64,000 nucleotides of DNA from Clostridium sp. Lineage in GTDB: Bacteria; Bacteroidota; Bacteroidia; Bacteroidales; Muribaculaceae. A program made the position numbers and the translations under genes. The DNA is taken from positions 1 through 64,000 of the forward strand of contig JAMPBQ010000008.1 in the NCBI GenBank assembly GCA_023666615.1, read 5' to 3'. Below the pieces are notes generated by a model, which saw only the letters and a list, made by a program, of their open reading frames with translations, was not told the origin of the DNA and made no database searches. This document shows, piece by piece, positions 50,535 through 60,125 of this stretch (position 1 is the first letter of the stretch; each line of letters begins with the position of its first letter).

Positions 50535-52777
50535 AGGCTAGACATATACTGACGGCGCTGACAATTTGTGCGGCGATAATGGCCGAGGCATCAACCGACG
50601 CCCTTGACTATATAGACACCCGCGTAGGCACAGCGGCAAGCGAGACCAAGGCGGCAGGGAAATTCGGCAAAAAGACAGAAGAATTTGGGCAAGTGATTCC
50701 AGCTGTGTTATCACCGCACGGCATGAACTTTTGGACGCCGCAGACACGTGACACCGAGCTGAAATGCATAGCCCCGTACTACTATGCCGACACATTGCTG
50801 CAGGGATTCAGAAATTCGCATTGGATAGTGGGGGGCTGCACACAGGACTATGGGTCGATGACCCTAATGCCACTTTTTGGGAGATTGCGTACGCGCCCCG
50901 AAGACAGGGCCACTGCATTCAGCCACGCCAACGAAACCGCCAGGCCGGAATATTACTCTGTGGAGCTGCCAAGCGAAGGAATAAAGGCGGAAATGACGGG
51001 GACGGCCCGCAGCGGGATATTCCGGTTCACTTATGAAAAAGGCGGAACAGGGTATCTGGCAGTGAATCCCAACAGCGACGAAGGGCTGGGATTCATAGCC
51101 GTGGATACGCTGACCAACACGATATATGGGTACAACCCCGTTCACCGCATATACCAGGGCAAGGGAGAAAGCGCTGGATTCAGCGGGCACTTCATCGTGC
51201 AGCTTGACCGGCCCATCAAAGAATACGGATGCTGGGCCGGCGAAGAGACGATGCCGGGATGCTTCAAGATATCAAACAAGCCAGAGATAGGGTGCTACGT
51301 GGCCTTTGACGTTGAGCCGGGCGATACAGTGAAGGCCAAGGCTGCATCGTCATTTACTGGACATGAAGGAGCACTCGCAAACCTCCAGGCAGAGATGTCC
51401 GGATGGGACTTTGAGGGAACGAGGAAGGCCTTGGCCGACGCATGGCGCAAACACCTTGGGGCCATTGAGGCGGAAAGCGACGACATTGAGGCATTGGAGA
51501 AATTCTACGGAGCCATGTACAGATGCTCCTTCCTGCCGCATGACGTGAGCGACGCCGATGGAGCCTACGCGGCATTCGGGGGAGGATACCCCATAAAACA
51601 CCTGCCGGAGGGGGAGAGCGCATATTATGACGGCTTCAGCCTTTGGGACACCTACCGGGCGCAGCATCCACTGATATGCCTATTGCATCCAACGCAGGCC
51701 GGAGAGATGATGCAATCACTGGTACACAAATACGAACAGGGAGGTTGGATGCCGATATTTCCGTGCTGGAACAGCTACACGGCTGCGATGATCGGCGACC
51801 ACGGGGCGGCCGCGATCGCCGACGCCTACGCAAAGGGAATCGACAATTTTGACACAGAAAAGGCATACGAAGGCTTGAGGAAAAACGCCTTCGAGCATCC
51901 TTCAAGGGAAGAATACCTTGACGGCAAAGGGCGCAGGGCGCTGCACAGCTACTTGGCATTTGGGTACATACCTGTGGAAGACGGCGTGCCCGAGGCATTC
52001 CACAAAGAAGAGCAGACCTCGCGCACGCTGGAATACGCCTTCGACGACTTTGCGCTGGCGCAACTGGCCAAACGGCTTGGGAGAGAGGCGGATTACCAAG
52101 CATTGACGCAGCGAGCCGGAAACTACGCCAACGTGATAAATCCAAAGACAGGATACGCTGACGGCAGGCATGCCGACGGCACATGGTGCAACGACAATCC
52201 GTTTGACTTTTCAAAGCACATCACCGAAGGGGCGCCAAGCCACTACACATGGATGGCGCCGCATGACCCGGAAGGGCTGATGAAGGCCATGGGAGGGAAA
52301 AAGGCATTCGCGCAGAAGCTTGACTCCATGTTCACCGAAGGGCAATATTGGCATGGAAACGAACCATGCCATCAAGTGGCGTATATGTTCAACTACGCCG
52401 GCATGCCATGGCGCACGGCCGAAGAAGTGCGGCATATCATGGATACCGAATACCTGAATTGCCCCGGAGGGCTATCGGGCAACGACGATGCAGGGCAAAT
52501 GTCGGCATGGTACGCATTCTCGGCATTGGGATTCTATCCGACATGCCCGTCAACCACAAGATATGAGATAGGAAGCCCGACATTCAAGAAGGCGGTGATA
52601 AACCTTGAGAACGGCAAAACGCTAACGCTCCTCGCTCCAAAGGCATCGAGCAAAAACATATACGTAAAAGGCATAAAGAGGGACGGCAAGCCATACAAAG
52701 AGACGTGGCTAGACCATGCAGACCTGATGGAAGGAGGAGTATGGGAATTTGACATGACAGACAAAAAAACAAAATGA
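50531..52777 (+). CDS. GH92 alpha-mannosidase
   Basis: The product has 748 residues from the ATG at 50531, overlapping the previous stop by 4 bp. It has a signal peptide (MKARHILTALTICAAIMAEA). GH92 blocks are YIDTRVGTA, SPHGMNFWTPQTRD, DGFSLWDTYRAQHPL, CHQVAYMFNYAGMPWRT and LSGNDDAGQMSAWYAFSALG; the Asp pair in GNDDAG acts with Ca2+ and water. GH92 enzymes are exo-alpha-mannosidases acting on N-glycans or yeast mannan. It is coupled to the GH28 gene by a further 4-bp overlap. An upstream frame start at 50438 lies inside the previous gene and is rejected. Confidence 0.95.
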   Translation: MKARHILTALTICAAIMAEASTDALDYIDTRVGTAASETKAAGKFGKKTEEFGQVIPAVLSPHGMNFWTPQTRDTELKCIAPYYYADTLLQGFRNSHWIVGGCTQDYGSMTLMPLFGRLRTRPEDRATAFSHANETARPEYYSVELPSEGIKAEMTGTARSGIFRFTYEKGGTGYLAVNPNSDEGLGFIAVDTLTNTIYGYNPVHRIYQGKGESAGFSGHFIVQLDRPIKEYGCWAGEETMPGCFKISNKPEIGCYVAFDVEPGDTVKAKAASSFTGHEGALANLQAEMSGWDFEGTRKALADAWRKHLGAIEAESDDIEALEKFYGAMYRCSFLPHDVSDADGAYAAFGGGYPIKHLPEGESAYYDGFSLWDTYRAQHPLICLLHPTQAGEMMQSLVHKYEQGGWMPIFPCWNSYTAAMIGDHGAAAIADAYAKGIDNFDTEKAYEGLRKNAFEHPSREEYLDGKGRRALHSYLAFGYIPVEDGVPEAFHKEEQTSRTLEYAFDDFALAQLAKRLGREADYQALTQRAGNYANVINPKTGYADGRHADGTWCNDNPFDFSKHITEGAPSHYTWMAPHDPEGLMKAMGGKKAFAQKLDSMFTEGQYWHGNEPCHQVAYMFNYAGMPWRTAEEVRHIMDTEYLNCPGGLSGNDDAGQMSAWYAFSALGFYPTCPSTTRYEIGSPTFKKAVINLENGKTLTLLAPKASSKNIYVKGIKRDGKPYKETWLDHADLMEGGVWEFDMTDKKTK

Positions 52778-54177
52778 ATATGAATAATATAAGCACAATA
52801 ATCGCCGCATCAGCGCTGATTCTCGCAGGATGCGCCGGACAAGGCAGCAGAGAATTTGACATAGAGAAATACGGAGCTTCGGCTTCGGAGGGAAAAGACA
52901 ACGCCCAGGCCATACAAAAGGCGATTGACGCCTGCGCCGATGCGGGAGGCGGAGTGGTGATCGTGCCCGCGGGCAAGACATACATGTGCGGCCCAATCCA
53001 TCTGAAATCAAATGTAGACCTGCACCTGCAGCCCAATTCAAAGCTATTGGCCAATCCGGACGAGGCCATCTACAAAGAGAGCGCCTTTTTGGAGAATGAA
53101 GGCGAAGGAATGATGTGGATATCGGGAAAAGACATAGAAAACGTGTCAATCACCGGGCAAGGCATGCTAGACGGCAACGGAATATCTTTTATGGGGGCTG
53201 AGCTTGAGGATTCGTATGAGCTCAAGCCCGTGACAACGTTTGACCCAAGGCCGCATGCGCTGACGCTCGTGAATGTGGAGAGGCTGCAGATACGGGACGT
53301 GACCATAGGCAACAGCGCCTATTGGACCATACACCTTGTGGGCTGCAATGACGCCACGATAACCGGAGCAACGATAAAGAACAGCGTGAAGGTGCGAAAC
53401 AGCGACGGCATAGACGTGGACCATTCGACCAACGTGCGCATATCAAACTGCCACATTGAGAGCGGGGATGACTGCATCTGCCTAAAAAACAGGCGAGAAT
53501 ACGAAAAATACGGGGCATGCAAAGACATAGTGGTGGAGAACTGCACGATGGTGTCGAGGTCATGTGCCATAAAGATTGGTTCGGAAAACATGGATACAAT
53601 AGCCAATGTGCTGTTCAACAATTGCATAATCAAGAACAGCAACAGAGGCATCGGCATTCAGAACAGAGACGAGGGCATAGTGACAAACGTGATATTTTCC
53701 AACATGCTTGTAGACTGCGGCTTTTATTCAGACGTATGGTGGGGCAAGAGCGAGCCTATATACGTGACATCATATCCGCGCGCGGTGGGCAACCACAAGG
53801 ACGCGGGGTGGAGATTCCCGAAAGGGGCGACCGAGGGGAAATGCGGCGAGGTGAGCCACATATGGTTTGTGAACGTGAAATGCACAACGGAGAACGGAGT
53901 ATTCGTAGGAGGCGACGAGCCTGGGAAGGTCAACAACATACATTTTGAGAACGTTGACATGCGCTTTATGAAAACTACGGCCTATCCAGGCGGCGTGTAT
54001 GACAAGCGCCCCTGCCTTGGCGAAGGATTTGTGAACGACGGCACCTACGCATTCTATATCGAAAGGGCATCAGACATCTTCCTGAAAAACTGCACTTACA
54101 GCGTAGCGAGAGACGCAAGGCCCGTGGAAGGGCTGGTGAAGAAGATTGACACAACTAATCTTGTTGTGGAGAAATGA
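52774..54177 (+). CDS. GH28-family lipoprotein (polygalacturonase-like)
   Basis: The 467-residue product is a lipoprotein (ILAGC, Cys20). It folds as a right-handed beta-helix, as shown by strings such as IRDVTIGNSAYWTIHLVGCN. GH28 catalytic motifs are NSDGIDVD (usually NTDG), ESGDDCICLK with the Asp pair, and SRSCAIKIGSE where SHG and RIK lie in standard enzymes. GH28 cuts alpha-galacturonides, but several Bacteroides members act on other uronides, so the substrate is open. Loss of the SHG His (SRSC) hints at altered specificity. It overlaps both neighbours by 4 bp. Confidence 0.88.
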   Translation: MNMNNISTIIAASALILAGCAGQGSREFDIEKYGASASEGKDNAQAIQKAIDACADAGGGVVIVPAGKTYMCGPIHLKSNVDLHLQPNSKLLANPDEAIYKESAFLENEGEGMMWISGKDIENVSITGQGMLDGNGISFMGAELEDSYELKPVTTFDPRPHALTLVNVERLQIRDVTIGNSAYWTIHLVGCNDATITGATIKNSVKVRNSDGIDVDHSTNVRISNCHIESGDDCICLKNRREYEKYGACKDIVVENCTMVSRSCAIKIGSENMDTIANVLFNNCIIKNSNRGIGIQNRDEGIVTNVIFSNMLVDCGFYSDVWWGKSEPIYVTSYPRAVGNHKDAGWRFPKGATEGKCGEVSHIWFVNVKCTTENGVFVGGDEPGKVNNIHFENVDMRFMKTTAYPGGVYDKRPCLGEGFVNDGTYAFYIERASDIFLKNCTYSVARDARPVEGLVKKIDTTNLVVEK

Positions 54178-55412
54178 TTGGCAGGACGATACTGACAATT
54201 GCCACGGCATTCGCGGCTGTTTGCGGCGCATGGTCACAGACTTTAGAGCAGACCGCCGGCATATATTACGCTTATCCTGAGCCGGATGTTCCCGCTCTTG
54301 CCGCGCCGATAGGCTACACCCCAGTTTACATAAGCCATTATGGAAGGCACGGGTCGCGATGGATCACTGAGGACAAGCGATACACGGACGTGATGGACGT
54401 TTTCGACAGGGCGCTGGCAGAGGGCAACCTTACGCCCTACGGGCTGGAAATCAGGGCTGAGCTGCAAAAGACGCTGTATGACGCCTTGGGGAAGGGCGGC
54501 AGCCTTTCCCCTGTGGGGGAGAGGCAGCATCGCGGCATAGCCGAGAGGATGATTGAGGCATATCCAGAGACGTTTGCGGATTCGGCCAATGTTAGGGCAG
54601 CGTCGTCGACATCACAGCGGTGCATATTGAGCATGGCGGCGTTTTGCGAAAGGCTTAAGGAGATAAATCCGAAGCTGAAGGTGAAGCGCACGGCCTACGA
54701 CAAGGATATGGACTATATAGCATACACATCGGAGGCGGGGAAGGCCTTTTCGGCCGATACGGCCTTTTGGAGGGCGGAGCATGCGGAATTTTGCCGCAGA
54801 ATGGTTCGGCCAGAAAGGCTTGTAGCGACATTGTTTGAAAATCCTGAATTTTTGGACGAGGACAGCCAATTCGCGCTGATGATGGGCCTGTATTGGATAG
54901 TTTCAGACATGCAGGATGTAGAGGCGGACGCTGATTTTGGACAATTGCTGACCTACGAAGAGAGGAATGCCATATGGCGAACGATAAACGCGAGGATGTA
55001 CCTTTGCAACGCCGACACACCTATTGCCGAAGGAGCCATGAAGCATTGCGCCGACCACTTGCTGGCAGACATAATAGAGAAGGCCGATGAGGCCTTGAGC
55101 TCAGGCCAGCCTTCGGCAGACTTGCGGTTCGGGCATGACACACATTTGCTGCGGCTGTTGGCCCTGATGGGCGTAGAAGGCGCCACGGGGCGGGAGACAG
55201 AAATGGAGAAATTTCATGAGGCCTGGCGCGACTATGAGCTTTCACCGATGGCCGGCAATCTGCAGCTGATATTTTTCCGAGATGCAAAGGGGGAAGTCCT
55301 GGTTCGAACACTTTTGAATGAGAAGGATGCGTCATTGCCCGTGGAGCAGGCCGCGCCGGGGCTATATTCGTGGAGGCGGCTTAGGGAATATTTGGCAGGG
55401 TTGCCAGAATGA
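54174..55412 (+). CDS. Histidine-type phosphatase (MINPP/phytase-like)
   Basis: The 412-residue exported protein has a signal peptide ending in AVCGAWSQ. Motif RHGSR at 58-62 carries the phosphorylated His, and RFGHDTHLLRLLALMG near 315 holds the HD acid pair. This is the branch-2 histidine acid phosphatase layout of MINPP and phytases, which remove phosphates from inositol phosphates or sugar phosphates. In this operon it may take phosphate from phosphorylated glycans such as mannose-6-phosphate N-glycans, but that is inference. It starts by a 4-bp overlap and is the last gene of the unit. Confidence 0.9.
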   Translation: MIGRTILTIATAFAAVCGAWSQTLEQTAGIYYAYPEPDVPALAAPIGYTPVYISHYGRHGSRWITEDKRYTDVMDVFDRALAEGNLTPYGLEIRAELQKTLYDALGKGGSLSPVGERQHRGIAERMIEAYPETFADSANVRAASSTSQRCILSMAAFCERLKEINPKLKVKRTAYDKDMDYIAYTSEAGKAFSADTAFWRAEHAEFCRRMVRPERLVATLFENPEFLDEDSQFALMMGLYWIVSDMQDVEADADFGQLLTYEERNAIWRTINARMYLCNADTPIAEGAMKHCADHLLADIIEKADEALSSGQPSADLRFGHDTHLLRLLALMGVEGATGRETEMEKFHEAWRDYELSPMAGNLQLIFFRDAKGEVLVRTLLNEKDASLPVEQAAPGLYSWRRLREYLAGLPE

Positions 55413-55430
55413 GGATGTATTTTAGAAATA

Positions 55431-55467
55431 CACGGATTACACTGATTTTACGGATTAACACGGATTA
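55431..55467. repeat. CACGGATT-type dispersed repeat
   Basis: Units CACGGATTACACTGATTTT, ACGGATTA and CACGGATTA lie in the 75-bp gap between the glycan operon and the methylase gene. Confidence 0.6.
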
Positions 55468-55487
55468 GATTAATTAGATAAATTGCA

Positions 55488-56453
55488 ATGAAACCAATGA
55501 TAAAATATAGGGGAGGAAAATCGAAGGAAATTCCCAACATAATGCGCCATGTTCCTCGATTTCGCGGAAGATATATTGAGCCATTTATTGGCGGCGGAGC
55601 GATGTTCTTCTATTTAGAGCCGAGAAAGGCCATAATCAACGACATCAATTCCAAGCTTATGCTATTTTATCTTGGCGTAAGGGATGATTATGCGAGCTTG
55701 AGAAAAGAATTGGATGAAATAGAACATGAATACGCTGGGAACAGAAAAATATTCGATGAACTTAAGAAACAGACGCCAGATGAAAGGGTAGAGGACAAGA
55801 ACGAGGCTTTGTATTATAGGCTTAGAGATATGTACAATGGATTGTCGGACAAGAAATATTCTGACGCATTGCTTTATTATTTCATCAACAAGACCGCATA
55901 TTCAGGCATGATAAGATACAATGCTAAAGGAGAATTCAATGTGCCATTTGGACGATACCAAAATCTGAACACAAAGCTGGTGACCGCATCCCACAGCGAG
56001 CTGCTTAAGAGGAGTGAAATCCATAATGGCGATTACAGCTTGATATTTGACATGTGCCGGGAAGATGATTTTGTTTTTTTAGACCCGCCATATGATTGCG
56101 TTTTTTCTGACTATGGCAATGAGGAATATAAAGATGGCTTCAACGAGGCCAATCATAGGCGGCTGGCCGAGGACTTCAAAAATTTGCCATGCAAAGCATT
56201 GATGGTGATTGGCGCTACGGGGCTTACAGAAGAGCTGTATGATGGGTACGTCATCGATGAGTATGACAAACAATATGCGGTAAATATCCGCAACAGATTT
56301 AAGTCAGGAGCCAGGCATATAGTGGTGGCGAATTACGATAAGAAATGGGAAAACCAAAAAGACTCTGTTGTTAGAAGCCGTACATACTATTTCCCTGAAA
56401 CAGCGCAAATAAGATTATTTGAAGCGGAGACACCCTATGGCAAGAGTAAATAG
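55488..56453 (+). CDS. Dam-type adenine DNA methylase
   Basis: The 321-residue alpha-class enzyme has motif I EPFIGGGAMFF (31-41) before motif IV FLDPPYDCVF (197-206). The pairs IKYRGGKSK at the start and GEFNVPFGRYQNLN at about 148-161 are typical of Dam/DpnM, which methylate A in GATC. The end overlaps the AlwI-like gene by 17 bp. Methylation of GATC would protect GGATC, the site of AlwI, so the two form a restriction-modification pair. GC is lower than in flanking genes, which suggests horizontal gain. It does not look like an orphan Dam because of this partner. Confidence 0.9.
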   Translation: MKPMIKYRGGKSKEIPNIMRHVPRFRGRYIEPFIGGGAMFFYLEPRKAIINDINSKLMLFYLGVRDDYASLRKELDEIEHEYAGNRKIFDELKKQTPDERVEDKNEALYYRLRDMYNGLSDKKYSDALLYYFINKTAYSGMIRYNAKGEFNVPFGRYQNLNTKLVTASHSELLKRSEIHNGDYSLIFDMCREDDFVFLDPPYDCVFSDYGNEEYKDGFNEANHRRLAEDFKNLPCKALMVIGATGLTEELYDGYVIDEYDKQYAVNIRNRFKSGARHIVVANYDKKWENQKDSVVRSRTYYFPETAQIRLFEAETPYGKSK

Positions 56454-58113
56454 CAGACTTTTGTTCTTGACGACTTCTCCAAGAACACCGGGAAAGATGA
56501 TACCGGAGATAGAATTGCTGATAAGGCAATTTGAAGGGCAGCATTGGAATGCCGCAACACAGACGGCCTTTATGGAAATCCTTAAAGAGCAAGAGTTCTA
56601 TAATGGCAGTGGATCATCAGACATGGCCTTGAGCGCCAGAGATAGAATCAATAGGGCGCCCAAATCATTGGGATTTGTAAAACTGCATCCAACAATATCG
56701 TTAACCCGAGCCGGGCACGCATTATTGGAAACGAGAAGGAAAGAAGAGATACTTCTCAGGCAGATGTTAAAATTTCAGGTGCCTTCTCCCTATCACAGGC
56801 TAGGGGAAAGCGCTGCTGACTTTTGCGTCAAGCCATATTTGGAAATGCTGAGACTGGTGAATCATTTTGGGACTCTCACATTTGATGAACTTCAAATTTT
56901 TGGGATGCAATTGACCGATTGGCATAGATTTGATGAGATAGTTGGAAAAATCAACAAATTCAGATTGTCGAAGTCGAGTAATCGAGGGAATTATAAGAAG
57001 TTTAAGACAGAATATCTATGGAATGAACTGAAAGAGATATTTAAGAGCCGGATCGAGACAGGGAAAATCCGTACGCGAGAAAGCAAGGATGAGTCTCTTG
57101 AAAAATTCCTTAAGACCCAATCCAACAATATGAGAGATTATGCAGACGCATGCTTTAGATATCTTCACGCTACAGGAATGGTGGAAGTATCGCATTACGG
57201 ACGGTCGCTGAGCATAAGGACAGAGCGCAAAGACGATGTGGCGTTTATTTTGGAAAAGACAGACAGAAATCCTATCCAAATACAAGATGAGGAAGAATAC
57301 GCGGCATATTTGGGAAATGACGCGCTGCCAGAACTATTGACTGACAACAAGCAAAGGCTTGTGGCAAAGATTCGTTCAGAATTTAAGGATGAGAGATTTG
57401 ATGAAAGCATTGATTTGCAATCAATGAAAAACCTTTTGGATGAATTGATCGAAAAAAAGAAGAAGGCAAGCATAAATCATCAAATACATGAAATAAAAGA
57501 TAAACAATTGTACGGAGACATCCAGCGGACATTTGACATGATTTTGAATAACGACATTTACGATGGCCCATTGATGCTGGAATGGAACACATGGCGGGCA
57601 ATGACCATGCTTGACGGCGGCAATATTGAAGCGAATTTGAATTTTGACGATTCCGGCAATCCACTTTCAACGGCAATAGGCAACAAGCCGGACATAGTGT
57701 GCAATTATAATGATTACATACTGACAGTAGAGGTGACTCTTATGAGCGGCCAAAGGCAATATGAGATGGAAGGAGAGCCGGTGAGCAGGCATTTGGGCAA
57801 AATCAAGCGCGAAAGTGGGAAAACTTGCTATTGCCTCTTTATAGCCCCAAAGGTGAATGAAGCGTGCGTGGCGCATTTTTATGCTTTGCACAGGGTCAAT
57901 ATCTCTTATTATGGGGGGAAATCTGTGATTTTGCCATTGCCATTGTCTGTATTTAGGAAGATGTTGGAGGACAGCTATTCCAAGGAATATGTTCCCGATT
58001 CGGAGCAAGTGAAGAGGCTATTTGAGTTTTCGGAGCGCTCGGCAAGGGAATGCTGTGATGAAAATATGTGGTATGAGAGTGTGAAGGAAAGAGCTTTGCA
58101 TTGGTTGGATTGA
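56437..58113 (+). CDS. AlwI-family type II restriction endonuclease
   Basis: The product has 558 residues from the ATG at 56437 (MARVNSRLLFLTTSPRTPGK). The N-terminus with FLTTSPR and the later SLTRAGHALLETRRKEEILL match the AlwI family, type IIS enzymes that recognise GGATC and nick or cut a few bases away. A nuclease site of the PD-(D/E)xK kind is suggested by NKPDIVCNYNDYILTVEVTL (P418, D419, E432). The last motif residue is Thr rather than Lys, as I recall for other family members. It overlaps the Dam-like gene by 17 bp; the pair interrupts a run of otherwise metabolic genes. Confidence 0.9.
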   Translation: MARVNSRLLFLTTSPRTPGKMIPEIELLIRQFEGQHWNAATQTAFMEILKEQEFYNGSGSSDMALSARDRINRAPKSLGFVKLHPTISLTRAGHALLETRRKEEILLRQMLKFQVPSPYHRLGESAADFCVKPYLEMLRLVNHFGTLTFDELQIFGMQLTDWHRFDEIVGKINKFRLSKSSNRGNYKKFKTEYLWNELKEIFKSRIETGKIRTRESKDESLEKFLKTQSNNMRDYADACFRYLHATGMVEVSHYGRSLSIRTERKDDVAFILEKTDRNPIQIQDEEEYAAYLGNDALPELLTDNKQRLVAKIRSEFKDERFDESIDLQSMKNLLDELIEKKKKASINHQIHEIKDKQLYGDIQRTFDMILNNDIYDGPLMLEWNTWRAMTMLDGGNIEANLNFDDSGNPLSTAIGNKPDIVCNYNDYILTVEVTLMSGQRQYEMEGEPVSRHLGKIKRESGKTCYCLFIAPKVNEACVAHFYALHRVNISYYGGKSVILPLPLSVFRKMLEDSYSKEYVPDSEQVKRLFEFSERSARECCDENMWYESVKERALHWLD

Positions 58114-58135
58114 TTTATTATTAAATAGATTTAGC

Positions 58136-58837
58136 ATGAAGAATTCTGGAATTTTATTTTTGGCGGGGCTGGCGTTGGTGGCTTGCGGCGGAAATCATAG
58201 AGGTGAGGCGCAGGCTTTGGGGGAGCTTAACGGAGCCGGGGGGCAGGCGCTGGAGAAGTACCGCGGGGATACGGCGGTGCGGAATGTGATACTGGTGCAG
58301 TGCATCGGCGGAAGCGACGCATTGGTGCAAGTGTACCATAAGGACGACAGCATCGGGACATGGACGCGGGCCATAGAGACCGACGGATACATAGGGAGGA
58401 ATGGATGGACCGAGACCAAGAGAGAAGGCGACGGGAAATCGCCCGTTGGCGATTTTGGGATAGTCCTGGCCTATGGCATAAAGCCCGATCCTGGATGCGC
58501 CATATCATACCTTGACGTTACGCCTGATACTTACGCAATTGACGGGGAGAATGAATATTATAATTTGATTGTCGACGCCAATGAAGCCGGGACGCGGGAC
58601 GGCGAAGAAATGTATGCCTATTCGCCAGAATACAATTATGGACTGGCGCTGGACTACAACCGGGAGTGCGAGCATGGAGCCGGGTCGAACATCTTTTTCC
58701 ACTGCAAGGGCGCAAAGCCGGCAACGGGGGGATGCGTTGCGGTAGACGAAGATGTGATGCTGCAGATAATGCGGATGATAAGGCCCGGAGACAGAGTGTG
58801 CATCTATCCGCAGAGAAAACAGGCCGATGGCAAATAA
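58136..58837 (+). CDS. YkuD-type L,D-transpeptidase lipoprotein
   Basis: The 233-residue product has a lipobox near LALVAC. A YkuD/ErfK region follows: GDGKSPVGDFGIVLAYGIKP, then HCKGAKPATGGCVAVDEDVM, where the His and the Cys (GGCVAV) form the catalytic pair. These enzymes make 3-3 crosslinks in peptidoglycan or attach lipoproteins to it. It follows the AlwI-like gene by 22 bp but is unlikely to be part of that system. Its GC matches the chromosome again. Confidence 0.87.
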   Translation: MKNSGILFLAGLALVACGGNHRGEAQALGELNGAGGQALEKYRGDTAVRNVILVQCIGGSDALVQVYHKDDSIGTWTRAIETDGYIGRNGWTETKREGDGKSPVGDFGIVLAYGIKPDPGCAISYLDVTPDTYAIDGENEYYNLIVDANEAGTRDGEEMYAYSPEYNYGLALDYNRECEHGAGSNIFFHCKGAKPATGGCVAVDEDVMLQIMRMIRPGDRVCIYPQRKQADGK

Positions 58838-58863
58838 ATTTCGGAATTATTGAGGAAATTTTG

Positions 58864-58871
58864 TAATTTTG
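58864..58871 (+). promoter_or_regulatory. -7 box for the GT2 gene
   Basis: TAATTTTG lies 29 bp before the ATG at 58900, with TTTC 21 bp upstream in place of TTTG. Confidence 0.5.
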
Positions 58872-58899
58872 TATCGGTTTTCACAAAACGCACACATAT

Positions 58900-60075
58900 A
58901 TGACTTTGGATTTTGAATTTTCCGCCATAACCATATGCCTGTTTGGGGCAGCGCTGGCTTTTGCCGCGTACGTCTGGGCGTATTGCGCAAGAGTATATTC
59001 AGTAGGCAAGCGGCAACGCGTCGCCGACTCGGCAGAATGCCAGGAGGGAGAATATCCCAGCGTGAGCGTAATCGTCTACGCCGGGTCCGAGCCCGAAGCC
59101 CTAAGCAAGAACCTACCTCTGATAATGGAGCAGGATTATCCAGGAAGCTTCGAGGTGATAGTGGTGAATGAAGGCATGTCGCCAGACGTGAACATGGCAG
59201 TGGCGATGGTCAAAGCAAAATATCCAAACATATATCTTACGTTTACGCCAGACGAATCCCGCAACCTGAGCCGGCGCAAGCTAGGACTTACGATAGGCAT
59301 CAAGGCGGCGAAAGGCGAGGTGGTCGTGATAACTGACGCACGCGCGGAAGTGGCCTCACGCCAATGGCTTAAGCTTATGACAAGCGCGCTGGCGGAGGAT
59401 GCGGGCAAAGAAGTGACGCTGGGCTATGGCTATCCGAAGACGTCGGAGGGCGCCGGGGCGGCTATGAAAGTCAGAGCGTTTGACATGGCTGCGGACGCGG
59501 TGACGTGGATTTCCGCGGCCATGCACGGGCACCCGTATCGGGGATGCGCGTACAATTTGGCCTATCGGCGGCAGCTATTCTTTGAAAACAAGGGGTTTGC
59601 AGGGTCGATAAATATGAAGGACGGCGACGATGACGCCTTCCTCTCCGCCATAGCCACTGAAAGAAATACGGCATTGCAATTGAGCACAGACGCAATGGTC
59701 GCGCTTGACGCCGACCCATACATGCGCTACACCAAGGATGACCGCAGAAGCCACGCGTTCACGGGGAAAAGACTGTACAAGGGCGAGAGGCGCATAATGG
59801 CGGCTGGAGAGTGGGGAATATGGCTGAGCGCATGCTTGGCCTTGGCCGGGGCGGTGAGCACCGGCATTGACAATGCCGCGGGGTGGATAGCCGCCGCAAC
59901 GATTATATTGTCAGTATTGATTTCAGTTGGGGCATGCTGGAAGAGCACTCTCAAGGCGCTCAAGGCGCCCTCCACCGCCGCGCTTTTGCCATTCATAGCC
60001 GCCATGAGGCCCATCAGGAACATAATCGTGGGCATAGGCAGCCGCACCTCGCATCGCCATTACATATGGGAATAG
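58900..60075 (+). CDS. GT2-family membrane glycosyltransferase
   Basis: The product has 391 residues. A first helix (ICLFGAALAFAAYVWAYC) anchors the protein. A GT-A domain follows: YPSVSVIVYAGSEPEALSKN, FEVIVVNEGMS, and GEVVVITDARAEVASRQWLK, where the first Asp sits in the DxD-like place. Then come NMKDGDDDAF and two C-terminal helices (WLSACLALAGAVSTGI and WIAAATIILSVLISVG). It transfers sugars from nucleotide donors at the inner face of the membrane; the product is unknown. It is monocistronic and convergent with argH, 50 bp apart. Confidence 0.85.
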   Translation: MTLDFEFSAITICLFGAALAFAAYVWAYCARVYSVGKRQRVADSAECQEGEYPSVSVIVYAGSEPEALSKNLPLIMEQDYPGSFEVIVVNEGMSPDVNMAVAMVKAKYPNIYLTFTPDESRNLSRRKLGLTIGIKAAKGEVVVITDARAEVASRQWLKLMTSALAEDAGKEVTLGYGYPKTSEGAGAAMKVRAFDMAADAVTWISAAMHGHPYRGCAYNLAYRRQLFFENKGFAGSINMKDGDDDAFLSAIATERNTALQLSTDAMVALDADPYMRYTKDDRRSHAFTGKRLYKGERRIMAAGEWGIWLSACLALAGAVSTGIDNAAGWIAAATIILSVLISVGACWKSTLKALKAPSTAALLPFIAAMRPIRNIIVGIGSRTSHRHYIWE

Positions 60076-60125
60076 TGGGCGGGCCCACCTTTGACGGGCT
60101 GAGTAAGTGCCGATGCGCAACCGCG

